From positions 1 through 64,000 of the forward strand of contig JAUICZ010000001.1 of the NCBI GenBank assembly GCA_030429205.1: a stretch of 64,000 nt of DNA, given 5' to 3'. The position numbers and the translations under genes are program-made. The DNA comes from Bacteroidia bacterium (lineage in GTDB: Bacteria > Bacteroidota > Bacteroidia > Chitinophagales > Chitinophagaceae). Position 1 is the stretch's first letter. Every line of letters begins with the position of its first letter. Shown piece after piece: positions 1-9,745 of this stretch. The notes below the pieces were generated by a model, which was given only the letters and a program-made list of their open reading frames with translations, was not told where the DNA came from and did not search any database.

Positions 1-3000
1 GGTCGCCGGATACTGCTGATGCCGGATTGGCTACCGCTGCCGGTGGTAGAACCTCCGGTGTGAACTCATAGGCACCTATATCAGGTACACCATTCACCAC
101 ATCGTCTACACGTGCATTACCCTTGATATCCTTAACATCGCCGGCAATCTGAATTGCACGACCATTCAATGACCACGATGCAGGGTTTGCCTTGTTCGGT
201 AACAAGTTCGTCGCACTCGTAAATCCTGGATCGTAGGTGATCGAGTGTTTGTCATCACCAGTTGATGTACGATACTGAGTGAACGTGCTCTTATTTGAGT
301 TTCTGAAGTTACCTATAGTAGAACCTGTAGCCCAGATGTTATTATAGTCCATCTTATTGGTGCTGGTTCCCGTAGTGTAATCATAGAAATATACTGCTGG
401 TCCACCACCCTGGTTTGCAAACACATTATTGTAGAAGTTATTGTTACCATAACTACTACTGCTCAAATAAGCATATAGAGCGTATGCGCTTGAGTTAGGG
501 TTAGTTACATTGATACTGTTGTGATTAACATCACAGTATCTACCGTAATAATATCTAAGTCCGGAATAACCAGTTGTTGTTCCAGTTAATGCTATAGAGT
601 TATTGCTCAGCTCAGCTCTGTTAGACGATGAGCCCTGCAAGAAGTATGCGTAGATACCATAACCTCTCACTACCTCGATATCATTACCGGTAATAACAGG
701 GCTTTGGTACGGATAGTATGCATATAAACCATAGTACGAGTACTGAGTATTTACAGCCTTAAGAGTGTTATTGGTAAACTTCATACCGTTGGTACGGTAA
801 ATGTAAGCTGCCATATACATACCATGAATCTCGTTACCATCTACAACTAAACCGTTGGTATATGTAGTATAGTTATACAACCATAGCGCATAATAACCAC
901 CATCCATCAGGTTGTCCTTCAATACTAAGTTAGTTGAATTGAAGTTTGTGTTGTAACCATAACCATAGATACATGAGTTGTATGTATTAGCCACCTTAGG
1001 CGCAAACAAACGACAGCCTATGATCGAATCATTGTCAGATCTGTCATAAAGACCAAACGGATGACCTGTAGTATTTGTACTAACAGTCAGGTTCTTAAAT
1101 GTAAAGTTATCTGCATCTCTCAGCTCGATAACACCGTCATTAGACGTAGCATTTGTAATAGTAACACTGGTTGCATTACCATTTTCTGCCTGGAAGGTTA
1201 CACGACCGGTTGATGTACCTGCATTTACAGGATTCTGTATGTTCAATTTACCAGTGTATACACCCGGACGAATATCAAAGATCACATTACCACAAATACC
1301 ATATTGGTTCAATGCATTTACAGCTCCAACCGGATCTGCAAAGTCAGGAGTTGTACCACCTACAGTATAAGTACCTGCAAGTGCCGCCTGATATGCGATG
1401 TCTAATGTATCATCACCAGGTACAGGGTCAGTATTACCATTTGGCTCATGAGTCCACACCTTGATGTTTTGTGCAGTATTCGCAAAGTTCACACTACCAA
1501 GAGTGATCGTTGCGCTGTTACCACCGGCACTACCATTGATATTGATCGGTGTTGTATGGTTGATCGTGTTTTGGAATACTCCGTTCAGCGACCAGCTTAC
1601 CTTAACATTATTAATAACGTTGTTACCGTTGTTCTTAATACGAACTTTCACAGTATAAGTACCAGGACAGAAAGGAGGTGCCGGATCTACGATCGCGTCT
1701 GATCCTGCGTTATCCTTAACATCTATACCTGTAAACAGACCTTGTGCGTCATTAACACCAGGAGTGTTAATGAAATTACGGTTTACATTCGATGAACTTA
1801 CAGAAGGACTGTAACCACTCCATGCACTTGTACCGATCTTCTCTGCCAAACGCAATGCTGACTCTGATGCGATAGTACCCATCCAAGGGTCTTTATAATA
1901 TAGATCTTGTGTGTAATCTAAGCTGCTACCACTACCAGATGTTGCTATATATGAGAACATTTGAGTAGGGTTGATGCTCAAGATACCCGGAGGATTAGTT
2001 CCTGTATACTGCTTAACAGTATAGCTCGTTGGAACATTTGTATTCCAGTGCATTACCGCTACGGTATCCTCACCAAAAGTAAATACCTGATCGGTACCCG
2101 CTGCAGGCGCTGCCGGAGTAGCCACACAGTTTGGAGGTGTTGATGTTGGTGTAAACTCATATGCACCAAGATCAGGCACACCTTGCAAAGTAGTCAATGC
2201 ACGAGCATTACCATTAATATCTTTATCATTACCAGTCATTTGAACTCCGCGACCGTTCAACGCCCAACAATCAGGATCTGATGCATCAGGACGAAGATCA
2301 CCATTTGCAGCATTAACAAATGCCGGCATATACATTAATGAGTTCATATCCTGACCGGTACCATTACGCCATGATTGTATACTGTTGTGCTGACCACTAC
2401 CCGGACCAGTTACTGCATAAAAATCTCTGTTACCTGCAGTATAAACATTATTATAATCCATTGTAGCGTAGTTCATATTATACACATACAAACCTGTACC
2501 ATTACCAGAACTCATAGTAACTGAGTTATTATGGAAGTTTGCGTGATAAGATGAAGATGAGTTGTAGATATACGCACCATAGTTTGTACCGCTACGAGTT
2601 GCGTCACTATGGAATGTATTGTTATATACATCTAAGTTGGCACAAAAACGAGCATATAGCGGACCGTAACAGTAATAAGACGTATTAGTGTAAATCGCAT
2701 TGTTATATATTTTCCAGTTTGTTCCATAATATGCGTACAAACCGTATACATAACCACCATTACTACTAATAGCTGATATTTCGTTATTACCTATATCGAA
2801 GTTATTATCGCTATTCATGTAAGTATATAAACCGTAACAATAACCACGTTGAGTTCTGTTATGCAGCTTATTACCTTTGAATGTTAAGTTACTGGAATAA
2901 TAGATGTAGTTCAATACACCATTACTGCTAGAGCTGTTTCTATTCTGAGTAAAGCTCATATCATTATCACTGATGTTTGCATTATCAGAATAATATGCCC

Positions 3001-4465
3001 AGTAGTTGTAAGTATAGTAGTTCTGCGTACCTACTGAAGTAATTTTATTACCCTTAAACTCAGGATTTGAGTTACGATAGTTCCAATAGTTGTAGATGTA
3101 ATAACCGTTATTATATGGCTTGTTCTGTACAATCGTATTGTTATTGAACTTACTGTTATTAGAATAATAGTTCCAATAGTTGTAGAAATAATATCTACCG
3201 CCGTATTGATAATCTATAGTATTGCCAATACTCTCATTATTACCACCAAAATAGTTGTGGTAGTTATAGTAGTAAACCGCATCATTTGAAACATTATGCT
3301 TAGCCGTGTACTTATTACCATTGAACTTACAGTTATTAGCATAGTACATAGTGTACATTCTAAAATAGTCGTTACCGGTAATACTTACTTCATTGTTAAG
3401 CGCTTCACTATTGTTACAATAATATAATGTATAAGCATAAACATCACCACTACTGCTTGTTGTAGAAGCTGTGATCTTGTTACCCTTATACGTGAAGTAG
3501 TTTGAACGATAGTTATATACCGGATACACAGAGCTTGTAGTCTGACATGTAAAAGTATTATTCTCTACAACTACTCTGTCATTCGAATTACCATCACAAT
3601 AATAGAAATACATTGGCATACAAGTAGAACTCTTACCAGTCATACTACCACTGTTGTTCTTTACTTTTGCATTATCGCAATAGTACATATAGATACCATA
3701 GTAGTAGCTACTCTGTGTACTATTAAATGTATTATTCTCAACCTTTGTGTTTTTAGTATAGTAAAAATACGTTGCATAACCTCTCTGTTGAGTGAATGTA
3801 TTACCGGTAAACTCATTGTCCTCACTTAAAGAACCGGATGAGTTACCTCTCCAATAAACACCATAACCACCACGCTCGATAGTATTGTTTCTGAAGATGT
3901 TGTTAGTAGCGTTTGTTAAGCTGGTACCATAGATGCGAGCATTTGAGTTACTTGTAGAAGTTGAAGTACTTCCTTTAAGCACACAGTTCTCTACAATATT
4001 ATACTGAGTAGAACCTTCTATTAAAAAGACTCTACCATAAGATGAATAACTCTTATATAGAGTTAAGTTTCTAACGCGCACATATTTTGCGTTGTTGAAC
4101 CTGAAGATGTAGTTACTACTCGTACTACTACTAGAATTAGTATTCTGGATAGTAGTATTGGCAGCGTTACCGCTTTCAGATTCGAAGGTGATCGTGTTTG
4201 TAGAACTAGCACCTGCGACACTTAAGATATAAGCATCGGATGTACTGGAACTACTCCACGTACCCTGACGAATTTTAAATACTACAGGTCCCGATACACC
4301 TTTATTATTTAGGTCTGTCGCGGCCGCCTGCAGATTCGCATAGTCTGGCGACGATCCATAAACAGTATAAGTACCGTTTAGGGGTTGTGCCAAACCTGGC
4401 AACGCTGTAACCAATAAAATGACTATTGGTAACAAGGCTGCCGTCATTTTGTTGAAATGCTTCAT
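1..4465 (-). CDS. large secreted parallel beta-helix protein, 3' end outside window
   Basis: Reading leftwards from an ATG at 4465, the frame stays open to the window edge, so only the first 1488 residues are seen. It begins with a signal peptide (MKHFNKM, a hydrophobic stretch, then PGLAQ), followed by a segment of the type TYTVYGSSPDYANLQAAATD that opens many Bacteroidota beta-helix proteins. The body is unusually rich in Tyr and Asn, with short repeats (NN, YNYWNYY-like) as expected for right-handed parallel beta-helix coils. Two tandem modules of about 690 residues each end in a GVPDxGAYEFTP motif, near 2150 and near 70. Each module is followed by a Pro/Ala-rich linker, and the second restarts with TYTVGGTTPDFADPVGA after an Ig-like segment. 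The protein is probably exported by T9SS, but its C-terminus is not visible. An in-frame ATG at 4492 is an alternative start. Its function is unknown; an adhesin or surface polysaccharide-binding role is a guess. Confidence 0.85.
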   Translation of the reverse strand, partial: MKHFNKMTAALLPIVILLVTALPGLAQPLNGTYTVYGSSPDYANLQAAATDLNNKGVSGPVVFKIRQGTWSSSSTSDAYILSVAGASSTNTITFESESGNAANTTIQNTNSSSSTSSNYIFRFNNAKYVRVRNLTLYKSYSSYGRVFLIEGSTQYNIVENCVLKGSTSTSTSNSNARIYGTSLTNATNNIFRNNTIERGGYGVYWRGNSSGSLSEDNEFTGNTFTQQRGYATYFYYTKNTKVENNTFNSTQSSYYYGIYMYYCDNAKVKNNSGSMTGKSSTCMPMYFYYCDGNSNDRVVVENNTFTCQTTSSVYPVYNYRSNYFTYKGNKITASTTSSSGDVYAYTLYYCNNSEALNNEVSITGNDYFRMYTMYYANNCKFNGNKYTAKHNVSNDAVYYYNYHNYFGGNNESIGNTIDYQYGGRYYFYNYWNYYSNNSKFNNNTIVQNKPYNNGYYIYNYWNYRNSNPEFKGNKITSVGTQNYYTYNYWAYYSDNANISDNDMSFTQNRNSSSSNGVLNYIYYSSNLTFKGNKLHNRTQRGYCYGLYTYMNSDNNFDIGNNEISAISSNGGYVYGLYAYYGTNWKIYNNAIYTNTSYYCYGPLYARFCANLDVYNNTFHSDATRSGTNYGAYIYNSSSSYHANFHNNSVTMSSGNGTGLYVYNMNYATMDYNNVYTAGNRDFYAVTGPGSGQHNSIQSWRNGTGQDMNSLMYMPAFVNAANGDLRPDASDPDCWALNGRGVQMTGNDKDINGNARALTTLQGVPDLGAYEFTPTSTPPNCVATPAAPAAGTDQVFTFGEDTVAVMHWNTNVPTSYTVKQYTGTNPPGILSINPTQMFSYIATSGSGSSLDYTQDLYYKDPWMGTIASESALRLAEKIGTSAWSGYSPSVSSSNVNRNFINTPGVNDAQGLFTGIDVKDNAGSDAIVDPAPPFCPGTYTVKVRIKNNGNNVINNVKVSWSLNGVFQNTINHTTPININGSAGGNSATITLGSVNFANTAQNIKVWTHEPNGNTDPVPGDDTLDIAYQAALAGTYTVGGTTPDFADPVGAVNALNQYGICGNVIFDIRPGVYTGKLNIQNPVNAGTSTGRVTFQAENGNATSVTITNATSNDGVIELRDADNFTFKNLTVSTNTTGHPFGLYDRSDNDSIIGCRLFAPKVANTYNSCIYGYGYNTNFNSTNLVLKDNLMDGGYYALWLYNYTTYTNGLVVDGNEIHGMYMAAYIYRTNGMKFTNNTLKAVNTQYSYYGLYAYYPYQSPVITGNDIEVVRGYGIYAYFLQGSSSNRAELSNNSIALTGTTTGYSGLRYYYGRYCDVNHNSINVTNPNSSAYALYAYLSSSSYGNNNFYNNVFANQGGGPAVYFYDYTTGTSTNKMDYNNIWATGSTIGNFRNSNKSTFTQYRTSTGDDKHSITYDPGFTSATNLLPNKANPASWSLNGRAIQIAGDVKDIKGNARVDDVVNGVPDIGAYEFTPEVLPPAAVANPASAVSGD

Positions 4466-4848
4466 AATAACAATATTTAGACGTTTACCCATTAAAAAAA
4501 TGTTTACTATTCGATGTCGTATTTCTATAAATATTACAGATGTAATACAGCTATAGGATTACAACAAAAAAATTAACATAGTTATAAGTACTTAAAAATA
4601 GGAGATGTGCTTACTCAACCAGAACGGAAGCAATTAAAAAGCCAATAAACCAATATTAAAATAAAATTAACCTAAGATTATATATATATTAATCAACTCA
4701 AAATCAATGAGTTCCAAGGTTAAATCAATATTAACAAACGGCTGTGCTATTCACGACAAAAACATCAATTTGATGTATGAATGGTGTTGATACAATATTA
4801 TGGAACAAATAAGCAACCAGCTATATATGTATTTTTGATATAGAAGTC
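4466..4848. other. intergenic region, AT-rich
   Basis: This 383-bp gap lies between the beta-helix gene and the 3' end of the TPR gene, both on the minus strand. It is very AT-rich and contains the candidate promoter noted separately. I see no ORF, RNA gene or clear repeat in the remainder. Confidence 0.6.
4537..4568 (-). promoter_or_regulatory. candidate promoter of beta-helix gene
   Basis: On the minus strand a TTTG (4568-4565) is followed after 20 bp by TACATCTG (4544-4537), one mismatch from the Bacteroidota -7 consensus TAnnTTTG. It lies about 70 bp upstream of the ATG. Confidence 0.35.
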
Positions 4849-6333
4849 CTATTGTGTCGTTAACCTGTTGACACCGGCCTTTGCTTGCTGCTGTATGGCA
4901 TTTTTGAAATCGTGCTGTTTCATGGATAGTGCCTCGCGATACATACTGATAGCTAACTTATGTTCTCTATTCCTTTCGTACAAAAAGCCAAGCTGCAAGG
5001 CTGCTCTTGCGCCAAATTGCTCATGCCTGTCTCTTCCAAGCTCTATAGCTTGTTTATATTCTGTTATGGCTGTAGTTTCCATGCGCATCTCATCATTAAC
5101 CCTGGCTACACGGTAATGATATTCCAGCAACTCACTTTCTTTTGTAAAGTCTTTAGGAGAGTACCTTTTAAGCAATTGATATGCAGTATTATTATATCCT
5201 CCATCTATGAGCAATTGAGATTTCAGCAGCACCTTATTGGGCCATTCTATACGTTCCGCAAAACGTTGAGCGTGTTTATCAGCATCTGTTTGTGTATTCC
5301 CCTCTTCTGCTATCATTTGTTTATACTGCATAGCTGTTTCGGGCATACCAAAAAGGTAATTTGCATATGCTAATTTTTGCAAGGCATCTTTTACAAACAA
5401 AACACCCTTATAATTCTTTAAAAAGCGCTTAAATGCGTCAATAGAACGTTTATCTAAATGGTGTAGCAAACTATAACCATATTCATAGTCAAGTGTAGGA
5501 TATTGATAATAATACCTATTCTGCTGTGCGGCCTCCAGTACCCTGGCAGCATCTGCAGCTTTTCTGTAATTAAGGGCAATATTAGCTTTAACAAAACTGT
5601 TCAGAAGGTTATCCTTTGTGCCAAACTCATTAGAAGACACTATACTCCATGCCTTCTCTTTATCGGAAAGCAAGAAGTAGTTGAGGTAAACATTATATAT
5701 AAGTGCTTCTTCATAAAATAGGTCGCCCGGCTGATGTCTGTCTAAAAAACCTTGAATCTTCTTAGTACCAGCCTTAAGATTGCCTTTCATCCCGAATATA
5801 GACGCTATCCACTTATAATTATCAGGCAAAGCATCTACCGCAGCCTCTTCCATGCCAAAAAAGATATCGTCATACTCAAAATCCGGGAATTGGGTCTGAT
5901 TTTCTTTCAAGAGTATAAACGATTTTCTGAAGTAGTTTGCCGCTTTTAGCTTGTCGTCAAACCTTACCCCAATAAAGGCCCAGTGCATATATATGCCGGC
6001 CTTACACATTTTATACCACGGGGAATTTTTATCTCCTGCATTGATCAATGCTAAACGTTTATCCAGGTGCGGCTTCCTTCTTTCATACTCATCTTGCCCT
6101 CCGTTAAACAACAATGTCAAGCAGTCTTCATAATCTGCAATATAAACAGGCATTAAGTTCTTAGGGTGCTCCGCAAGCTCTTTATTGATGGCATTGTAGC
6201 CGGCATCGTTTTGTAACGCTAAAAAAGCCTGGTATGCTTTTTTACAGTTATCAGTATAGCTATAGTTGTGTTTCTGTGCAAACACACCACCACCAAACAA
6301 AACCAGTAAAAAAAAGCACAGGAAAGCCCTCAT
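4849..6333 (-). CDS. secreted/periplasmic TPR-repeat protein
   Basis: A 494-residue protein with an N-terminal signal peptide (MRAFLCFFLLVLFGGGVFAQ), so it is exported. The body is alpha-helical with TPR-like helix pairs, clearest at the C-terminus (ITEYKQAIELGRDRHEQFGA and LGFLYERNREHKLAISMYREAL). I chose the ATG at 6333 over the longer frame start at 6417 because the signal peptide starts there and a perfect -7 element (TACCTTTG, 6346-6339) sits just upstream. That would place the longer start inside or before the promoter. TPR proteins usually act as protein-binding scaffolds; partner and pathway are not evident. It is monocistronic and divergent from the EGF-like lipoprotein gene. Confidence 0.85.
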   Translation of the reverse strand: MRAFLCFFLLVLFGGGVFAQKHNYSYTDNCKKAYQAFLALQNDAGYNAINKELAEHPKNLMPVYIADYEDCLTLLFNGGQDEYERRKPHLDKRLALINAGDKNSPWYKMCKAGIYMHWAFIGVRFDDKLKAANYFRKSFILLKENQTQFPDFEYDDIFFGMEEAAVDALPDNYKWIASIFGMKGNLKAGTKKIQGFLDRHQPGDLFYEEALIYNVYLNYFLLSDKEKAWSIVSSNEFGTKDNLLNSFVKANIALNYRKAADAARVLEAAQQNRYYYQYPTLDYEYGYSLLHHLDKRSIDAFKRFLKNYKGVLFVKDALQKLAYANYLFGMPETAMQYKQMIAEEGNTQTDADKHAQRFAERIEWPNKVLLKSQLLIDGGYNNTAYQLLKRYSPKDFTKESELLEYHYRVARVNDEMRMETTAITEYKQAIELGRDRHEQFGARAALQLGFLYERNREHKLAISMYREALSMKQHDFKNAIQQQAKAGVNRLTTQ

Positions 6334-6338
6334 TGCAG

Positions 6339-6346
6339 CAAAGGTA
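6339..6346 (-). promoter_or_regulatory. -7 element, near-leaderless TPR gene
   Basis: TACCTTTG on the minus strand ends 5 bp before the ATG at 6333. A TTTG (6373-6370) lies 23 bp further upstream, slightly long for a -33 element. The transcript would have almost no 5' leader. Confidence 0.45.
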
Positions 6347-6410
6347 CTGTGCAGTACCGAACAATAAGGCAAATACTTTGTTATTCTTAGACAAAGAAAA
6401 TATACAAATC

Positions 6411-6442
6411 GTTGCAAACCAGCTAAAACACCACTATTTTTG
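6411..6442 (+). promoter_or_regulatory. promoter of EGF-like lipoprotein gene
   Basis: GTTG (6411-6414), 20 bp, then a perfect TATTTTTG (6435-6442), matching the Bacteroidota -33/-7 arrangement. It predicts a leader of about 35 nt before the ATG at 6484. Confidence 0.5.
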
Positions 6443-6483
6443 GCACAGCTTTTGAACTATATAAAATTCTAAAAATTTACTTT

Positions 6484-6999
6484 ATGAAATCAATACGTAA
6501 CATTGCACTGAGTGCCCTTTTAACAGTAGGCACATTCTCCACTGTGTTTTACACATCTTGTACTAAAGACGAATGTAAAGATGTAGTTTGTAAAAATGAT
6601 GGCACTTGCGTTAGTGGTACTTGTAACTGTACAGTAGGCTATACCGGCTCTGATTGTGGTTCTGAAATAAGAACAACATATTACAACACTTATAAAGGTG
6701 ACGGCTCTGATTCTGATGGCGACACTTACACAAACTTCGGCTTGAAGTTCTATGCAGTGGGTACACAAGCTAAAACATTTGGGATGGACGTTTTAGATGC
6801 TAACAACGTAAGCATCGGAGCATTTACAGTTACTCTACAAACAAACGGTACATTCGTAGTAAACCAAAAAGTTGATGGAACTACTACATTTACCGGTACA
6901 GGTACTATCAGTGCTACATCGTCTTCTCTAAGCCTAACAGTTGATGATACTATTGATGGAAAATACATCATTACATTTGCTAATATGCTTAAGCAATAA
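6484..6999 (+). CDS. lipoprotein with EGF-like module
   Basis: A 171-residue protein. Its N-terminal signal ends in FYTSC with the lipidated Cys at residue 26, a Bacteroidota-style lipobox. It is followed by a six-cysteine EGF-like module (CKDVVCKNDGTCVSGTCNC and GYTGSDC, about residues 31-58) and a Thr/Ser/Gly-rich C-terminal beta domain of about 110 residues with no recognised family. It is predicted to be anchored in the outer membrane. Such proteins are common in Bacteroidota and mostly uncharacterised, so the specific role is unknown. It has its own promoter and terminator, so it is probably monocistronic. Confidence 0.8.
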   Translation: MKSIRNIALSALLTVGTFSTVFYTSCTKDECKDVVCKNDGTCVSGTCNCTVGYTGSDCGSEIRTTYYNTYKGDGSDSDGDTYTNFGLKFYAVGTQAKTFGMDVLDANNVSIGAFTVTLQTNGTFVVNQKVDGTTTFTGTGTISATSSSLSLTVDDTIDGKYIITFANMLKQ

Positions 7000-7022
7000 T
7001 TAGTATTAAGTAATACTGCATT

Positions 7023-7052
7023 AAAAAAGGCTACCAAATGGTAGCCTTTTTT
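7023..7052. terminator. bidirectional intrinsic terminator
   Basis: A perfect stem of up to 14 bp (GGCTACCA core) is flanked by an A-run on the left and a T-run on the right. It can end both the EGF-like lipoprotein gene (+) and the convergent lipoprotein gene (-). Confidence 0.85.
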
Positions 7053-7069
7053 AATGCTTATATTTTGAA

Positions 7070-7519
7070 CTATTTATCAGATTTCGATTTGAATTTACTG
7101 CTACCAGACTGTTGATTTTGATCTGAGCTTGATTTAAACTTGTTACTTCCTGACTCCTTGTTATTATCAGCACTTGCTTTAAAACCGTCCTTAGGCTTTG
7201 TTGGTTTGGCTGATGCAGGTTGCTCTGTAGTACCGCTACCATCACTCATTTGTTGTTTGTCAATGATTCTTTTAGTTGGCTTTGGTTTTACAACCTTCAC
7301 ACCTTTGCGGGCATTTATTATAGAGTCTGCACGCCACATTGCCAATTCGTTGATGATAGAATCGTTCTCTGCCTTCAATTGTAAACGCATATCATCAACA
7401 CGTGCATTTACCATTGAATCTATTTTTGCTTGAGCTTCTTCTGCATTGCCGGTCTCTGTATTACAAGATGCTGTTGCCAACAAACCTGCTGCAATTAATA
7501 ATACGGATTGTTTTCTCAT
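7070..7519 (-). CDS. small lipoprotein, Ser/Lys-rich tail
   Basis: A 149-residue protein starting MRKQSVLLIAAGLLATASC, a clear lipoprotein signal with the acylated Cys at residue 19. The middle is a short helical, probably coiled-coil stretch (AEEAQAKIDSMVNARVDDM to about residue 65). The C-terminal half is low-complexity, rich in Lys, Ser, Gln and Pro with repeated SGSxKFKS-type units, and likely disordered. The start at 7519 is preferred over the upstream in-frame ATG at 7570 because the lipoprotein signal begins there. No family was recognised. It is convergent with the EGF-like lipoprotein and lies just downstream of the two-component system. Confidence 0.75.
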   Translation of the reverse strand: MRKQSVLLIAAGLLATASCNTETGNAEEAQAKIDSMVNARVDDMRLQLKAENDSIINELAMWRADSIINARKGVKVVKPKPTKRIIDKQQMSDGSGTTEQPASAKPTKPKDGFKASADNNKESGSNKFKSSSDQNQQSGSSKFKSKSDK

Positions 7520-7612
7520 TGCTGTTCTTTTTATGTACTGTAAAATTATCTTATGTAGCGTACTTAGCAAATAAAATGCCGCTATTTACTGTTAAAATAA
7601 CAAATAAACTAG

Positions 7613-9040
7613 CTAGGTAGTTTTGCCGGCAGGCTTTTCCTGTTTTTCAGCTTCTTCCTCTACTACACCCTCCATCGGCAGGGTGATAATAAAAGTGGTG
7701 CCCTTTCCAAGCTCAGATTTTACACGAATATCGCCCTTGTGCAAGCCTATTATCCTATGGGCTAACGAAAGGCCTAACCCGGCTCCTTTTATGTAGCTCT
7801 CGTGCCTGTTACTTCTGTAAAAAGGCTGGAAAATGTGTTTCATATCATGTTCACTAATTCCCGGCCCGGTATCTATGATAGAGATGATGATTCTATCTTT
7901 CGTAAACGATAGGATCATCGAGGACTTTTTGTCTTCAGAAAACTTGCACGCGTTATGTACTATGTTTTTGATAGAGCTGTATAATAAATGTTCGTTACCG
8001 TATATAATGAGCGATTTCTCATCCTCAGGCAATTCATCAAACTCAAGCTTCACATCATACATCGGGCTTATTTTCTTTAGCTCGGATGGTATACGCATCA
8101 GCAACTCATCTATACGCACAGAGGTTAACTCCGTACCGCCCATAGATCCGCTTACTTTTGCAATTTCTAACAGGCTTCGTACCAGCATACTTAATCTACG
8201 CACATCATCGTTCATAGACAACAGCGCCTTTTTATATTCATCACTACTACGTTCTCTTTGTAGTGCAACATCCATTTGACTGGCGATAGATGCCAGTGGC
8301 GTAGAAAGCTCGTGCGAAGCGTTATCTATAAACCTACGTTGCAGGTTAAACGATGCTTGTAGCCTATCAAGCAAGTCGTTAATAGTGATAGCTAGTTTAT
8401 CTAGCTCATCTTTACCCTTGCCCGTCTCTAAACGAAGCGAAAACTTTTCTGAGGATATATGCTTGATCTTATGAGTAAACTCTGTTAAACCATTTATCAA
8501 ACTAAGAGAGAATATATATCCTGTACCAATTACAATGAATATACTAGCTAAAATACATATCAATAGTATCCATTGTAGTTTGCTTAACCAAGCAACGCGA
8601 CCGCTATCATATGCGGCTGCTATAACAATGTAGTCATAACCATTCCCTTTATACTCTACAGCAACAGCATTCCTCTTTCCAATATCAAAATAATATGGCT
8701 TGCCGCTTGTAACGTTACTAACAATGTTATCTGTAACCGGTATGGTGTTCACACCTGCATCACAATAGTAGTACCTCTTGTTATTAATATAGTCTTGAGC
8801 GGTAACACTTTTTTTATCAAAAGACTCACCTGCCGCACGGTTAACGGTTCTAAAAACACTTGTATTAAACTGTGGGGATTTAAGAAGCTCTGCTGTACTT
8901 CTTGTCTTGTTCAGCAAACGCGCATTGAAACGCTTGACCATATCCTGATAAGAGAAAAGGTACAATGTGCCACAAAACAGTAAAAGTATTACAGTTACTA
9001 TTACGGAATAAACTAGTGTTATGCGGTACTTTATCTGCAT
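7613..9040 (-). CDS. sensor histidine kinase
   Basis: A 475-residue membrane kinase. Transmembrane helix 1 spans about residues 8-30, a periplasmic sensor about 31-150, helix 2 about 155-180, then a HAMP-like linker. The dimerisation/phosphoacceptor box FIDNASHELSTPLASIASQ has the phosphorylated His at 243. The C-terminal ATPase domain shows an N box (NIVHNACKFSEDK), G1 (DTGPGIS), F box (IFQPFYR) and G2 (GAGLGLSLAHRI). It autophosphorylates and passes phosphate to the adjacent response regulator. Its ATG lies 9 bp after the regulator stop, so the pair is one operon. The signal sensed is not apparent. Confidence 0.93.
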   Translation of the reverse strand: MQIKYRITLVYSVIVTVILLLFCGTLYLFSYQDMVKRFNARLLNKTRSTAELLKSPQFNTSVFRTVNRAAGESFDKKSVTAQDYINNKRYYYCDAGVNTIPVTDNIVSNVTSGKPYYFDIGKRNAVAVEYKGNGYDYIVIAAAYDSGRVAWLSKLQWILLICILASIFIVIGTGYIFSLSLINGLTEFTHKIKHISSEKFSLRLETGKGKDELDKLAITINDLLDRLQASFNLQRRFIDNASHELSTPLASIASQMDVALQRERSSDEYKKALLSMNDDVRRLSMLVRSLLEIAKVSGSMGGTELTSVRIDELLMRIPSELKKISPMYDVKLEFDELPEDEKSLIIYGNEHLLYSSIKNIVHNACKFSEDKKSSMILSFTKDRIIISIIDTGPGISEHDMKHIFQPFYRSNRHESYIKGAGLGLSLAHRIIGLHKGDIRVKSELGKGTTFIITLPMEGVVEEEAEKQEKPAGKTT

Positions 9041-9049
9041 TAATTATTG

Positions 9050-9745
9050 TTAGTCTTCTTCCACTTTCAGTATATAACCCATACCAACTTGCGTGTGTAT
9101 TAGCTTGGGTTCAAAGTTCTTATCGAGCTTCTTTCTCAAAAAGTTCACGTATACATCAATAACATTTGTTTGTGTATCAAAGTCGATATCCCATACATTC
9201 TTTGCGATCTCTGCACGAGAAACAACCTTCTCTTTATTCTTCAGCAGGTACTCCAGCAATTGAAACTCTTTCGCTGTTAATGATATCTTCTTATCATTTC
9301 TACGCACCTCCTTACTGTCCAGATTCATTTCAAGATCAGCAATTTGTAACATCCTTTCTTCTTCTGCATCTGTTCTCAAATCAGACCGGCGTAGCAATGC
9401 TTTAATTCTGGCTACCAACTCTACAAACTCAAAAGGCTTAGTTATATAGTCATCAGCACCACTGTCAAAACCTTCAATCTTGTTATCCGTAAAGTTCATT
9501 GCAGTAAGCAGTATGATAGGCACGTGTTCATCCGTTTCACGTATCAGCTTACAAAGCTCGTAGCCATTTACAAAAGGCAGATTTATATCCAGGATAATAA
9601 GGTCGTAGGCATTTTCGGCAAATAGCTTTTTACCATCCAATCCATTGTATGCTATTGTTACTTCGTAGTCGTGCTCAGACAAGCCGGCTTGTATTGTATC
9701 AGCCAACTTTTTCTCATCTTCTACCAGTAGTATATTATAGTTCAT
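9050..9745 (-). CDS. OmpR-family response regulator
   Basis: A 231-residue two-domain regulator. The receiver domain (1-120) has the acidic pair in LLVEDEKK, the phospho-acceptor D53 (LIILDINLP), the Thr in IILLTAMNF and the Lys in YITKPFEF. The C-terminal winged helix (about 130-228) has the OmpR/PhoB signature (LTAKEFQLLEYLLKNKEKVV, VYVNFLRKKLDKNF, VGMGYIL). It is the first gene of an operon with the histidine kinase. It is a DNA-binding transcriptional regulator with unknown target genes; Bacteroidota RprY-like regulators are the nearest type I can suggest. Confidence 0.93.
   Translation of the reverse strand: MNYNILLVEDEKKLADTIQAGLSEHDYEVTIAYNGLDGKKLFAENAYDLIILDINLPFVNGYELCKLIRETDEHVPIILLTAMNFTDNKIEGFDSGADDYITKPFEFVELVARIKALLRRSDLRTDAEEERMLQIADLEMNLDSKEVRRNDKKISLTAKEFQLLEYLLKNKEKVVSRAEIAKNVWDIDFDTQTNVIDVYVNFLRKKLDKNFEPKLIHTQVGMGYILKVEED

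Noticed and set aside
1171-2143. Four plus-strand ORFs of 60-97 codons within the first 2.2 kb
   Set aside because: They lie antisense within the continuous minus-strand beta-helix frame, whose translation is coherent, and have no domain or start support.
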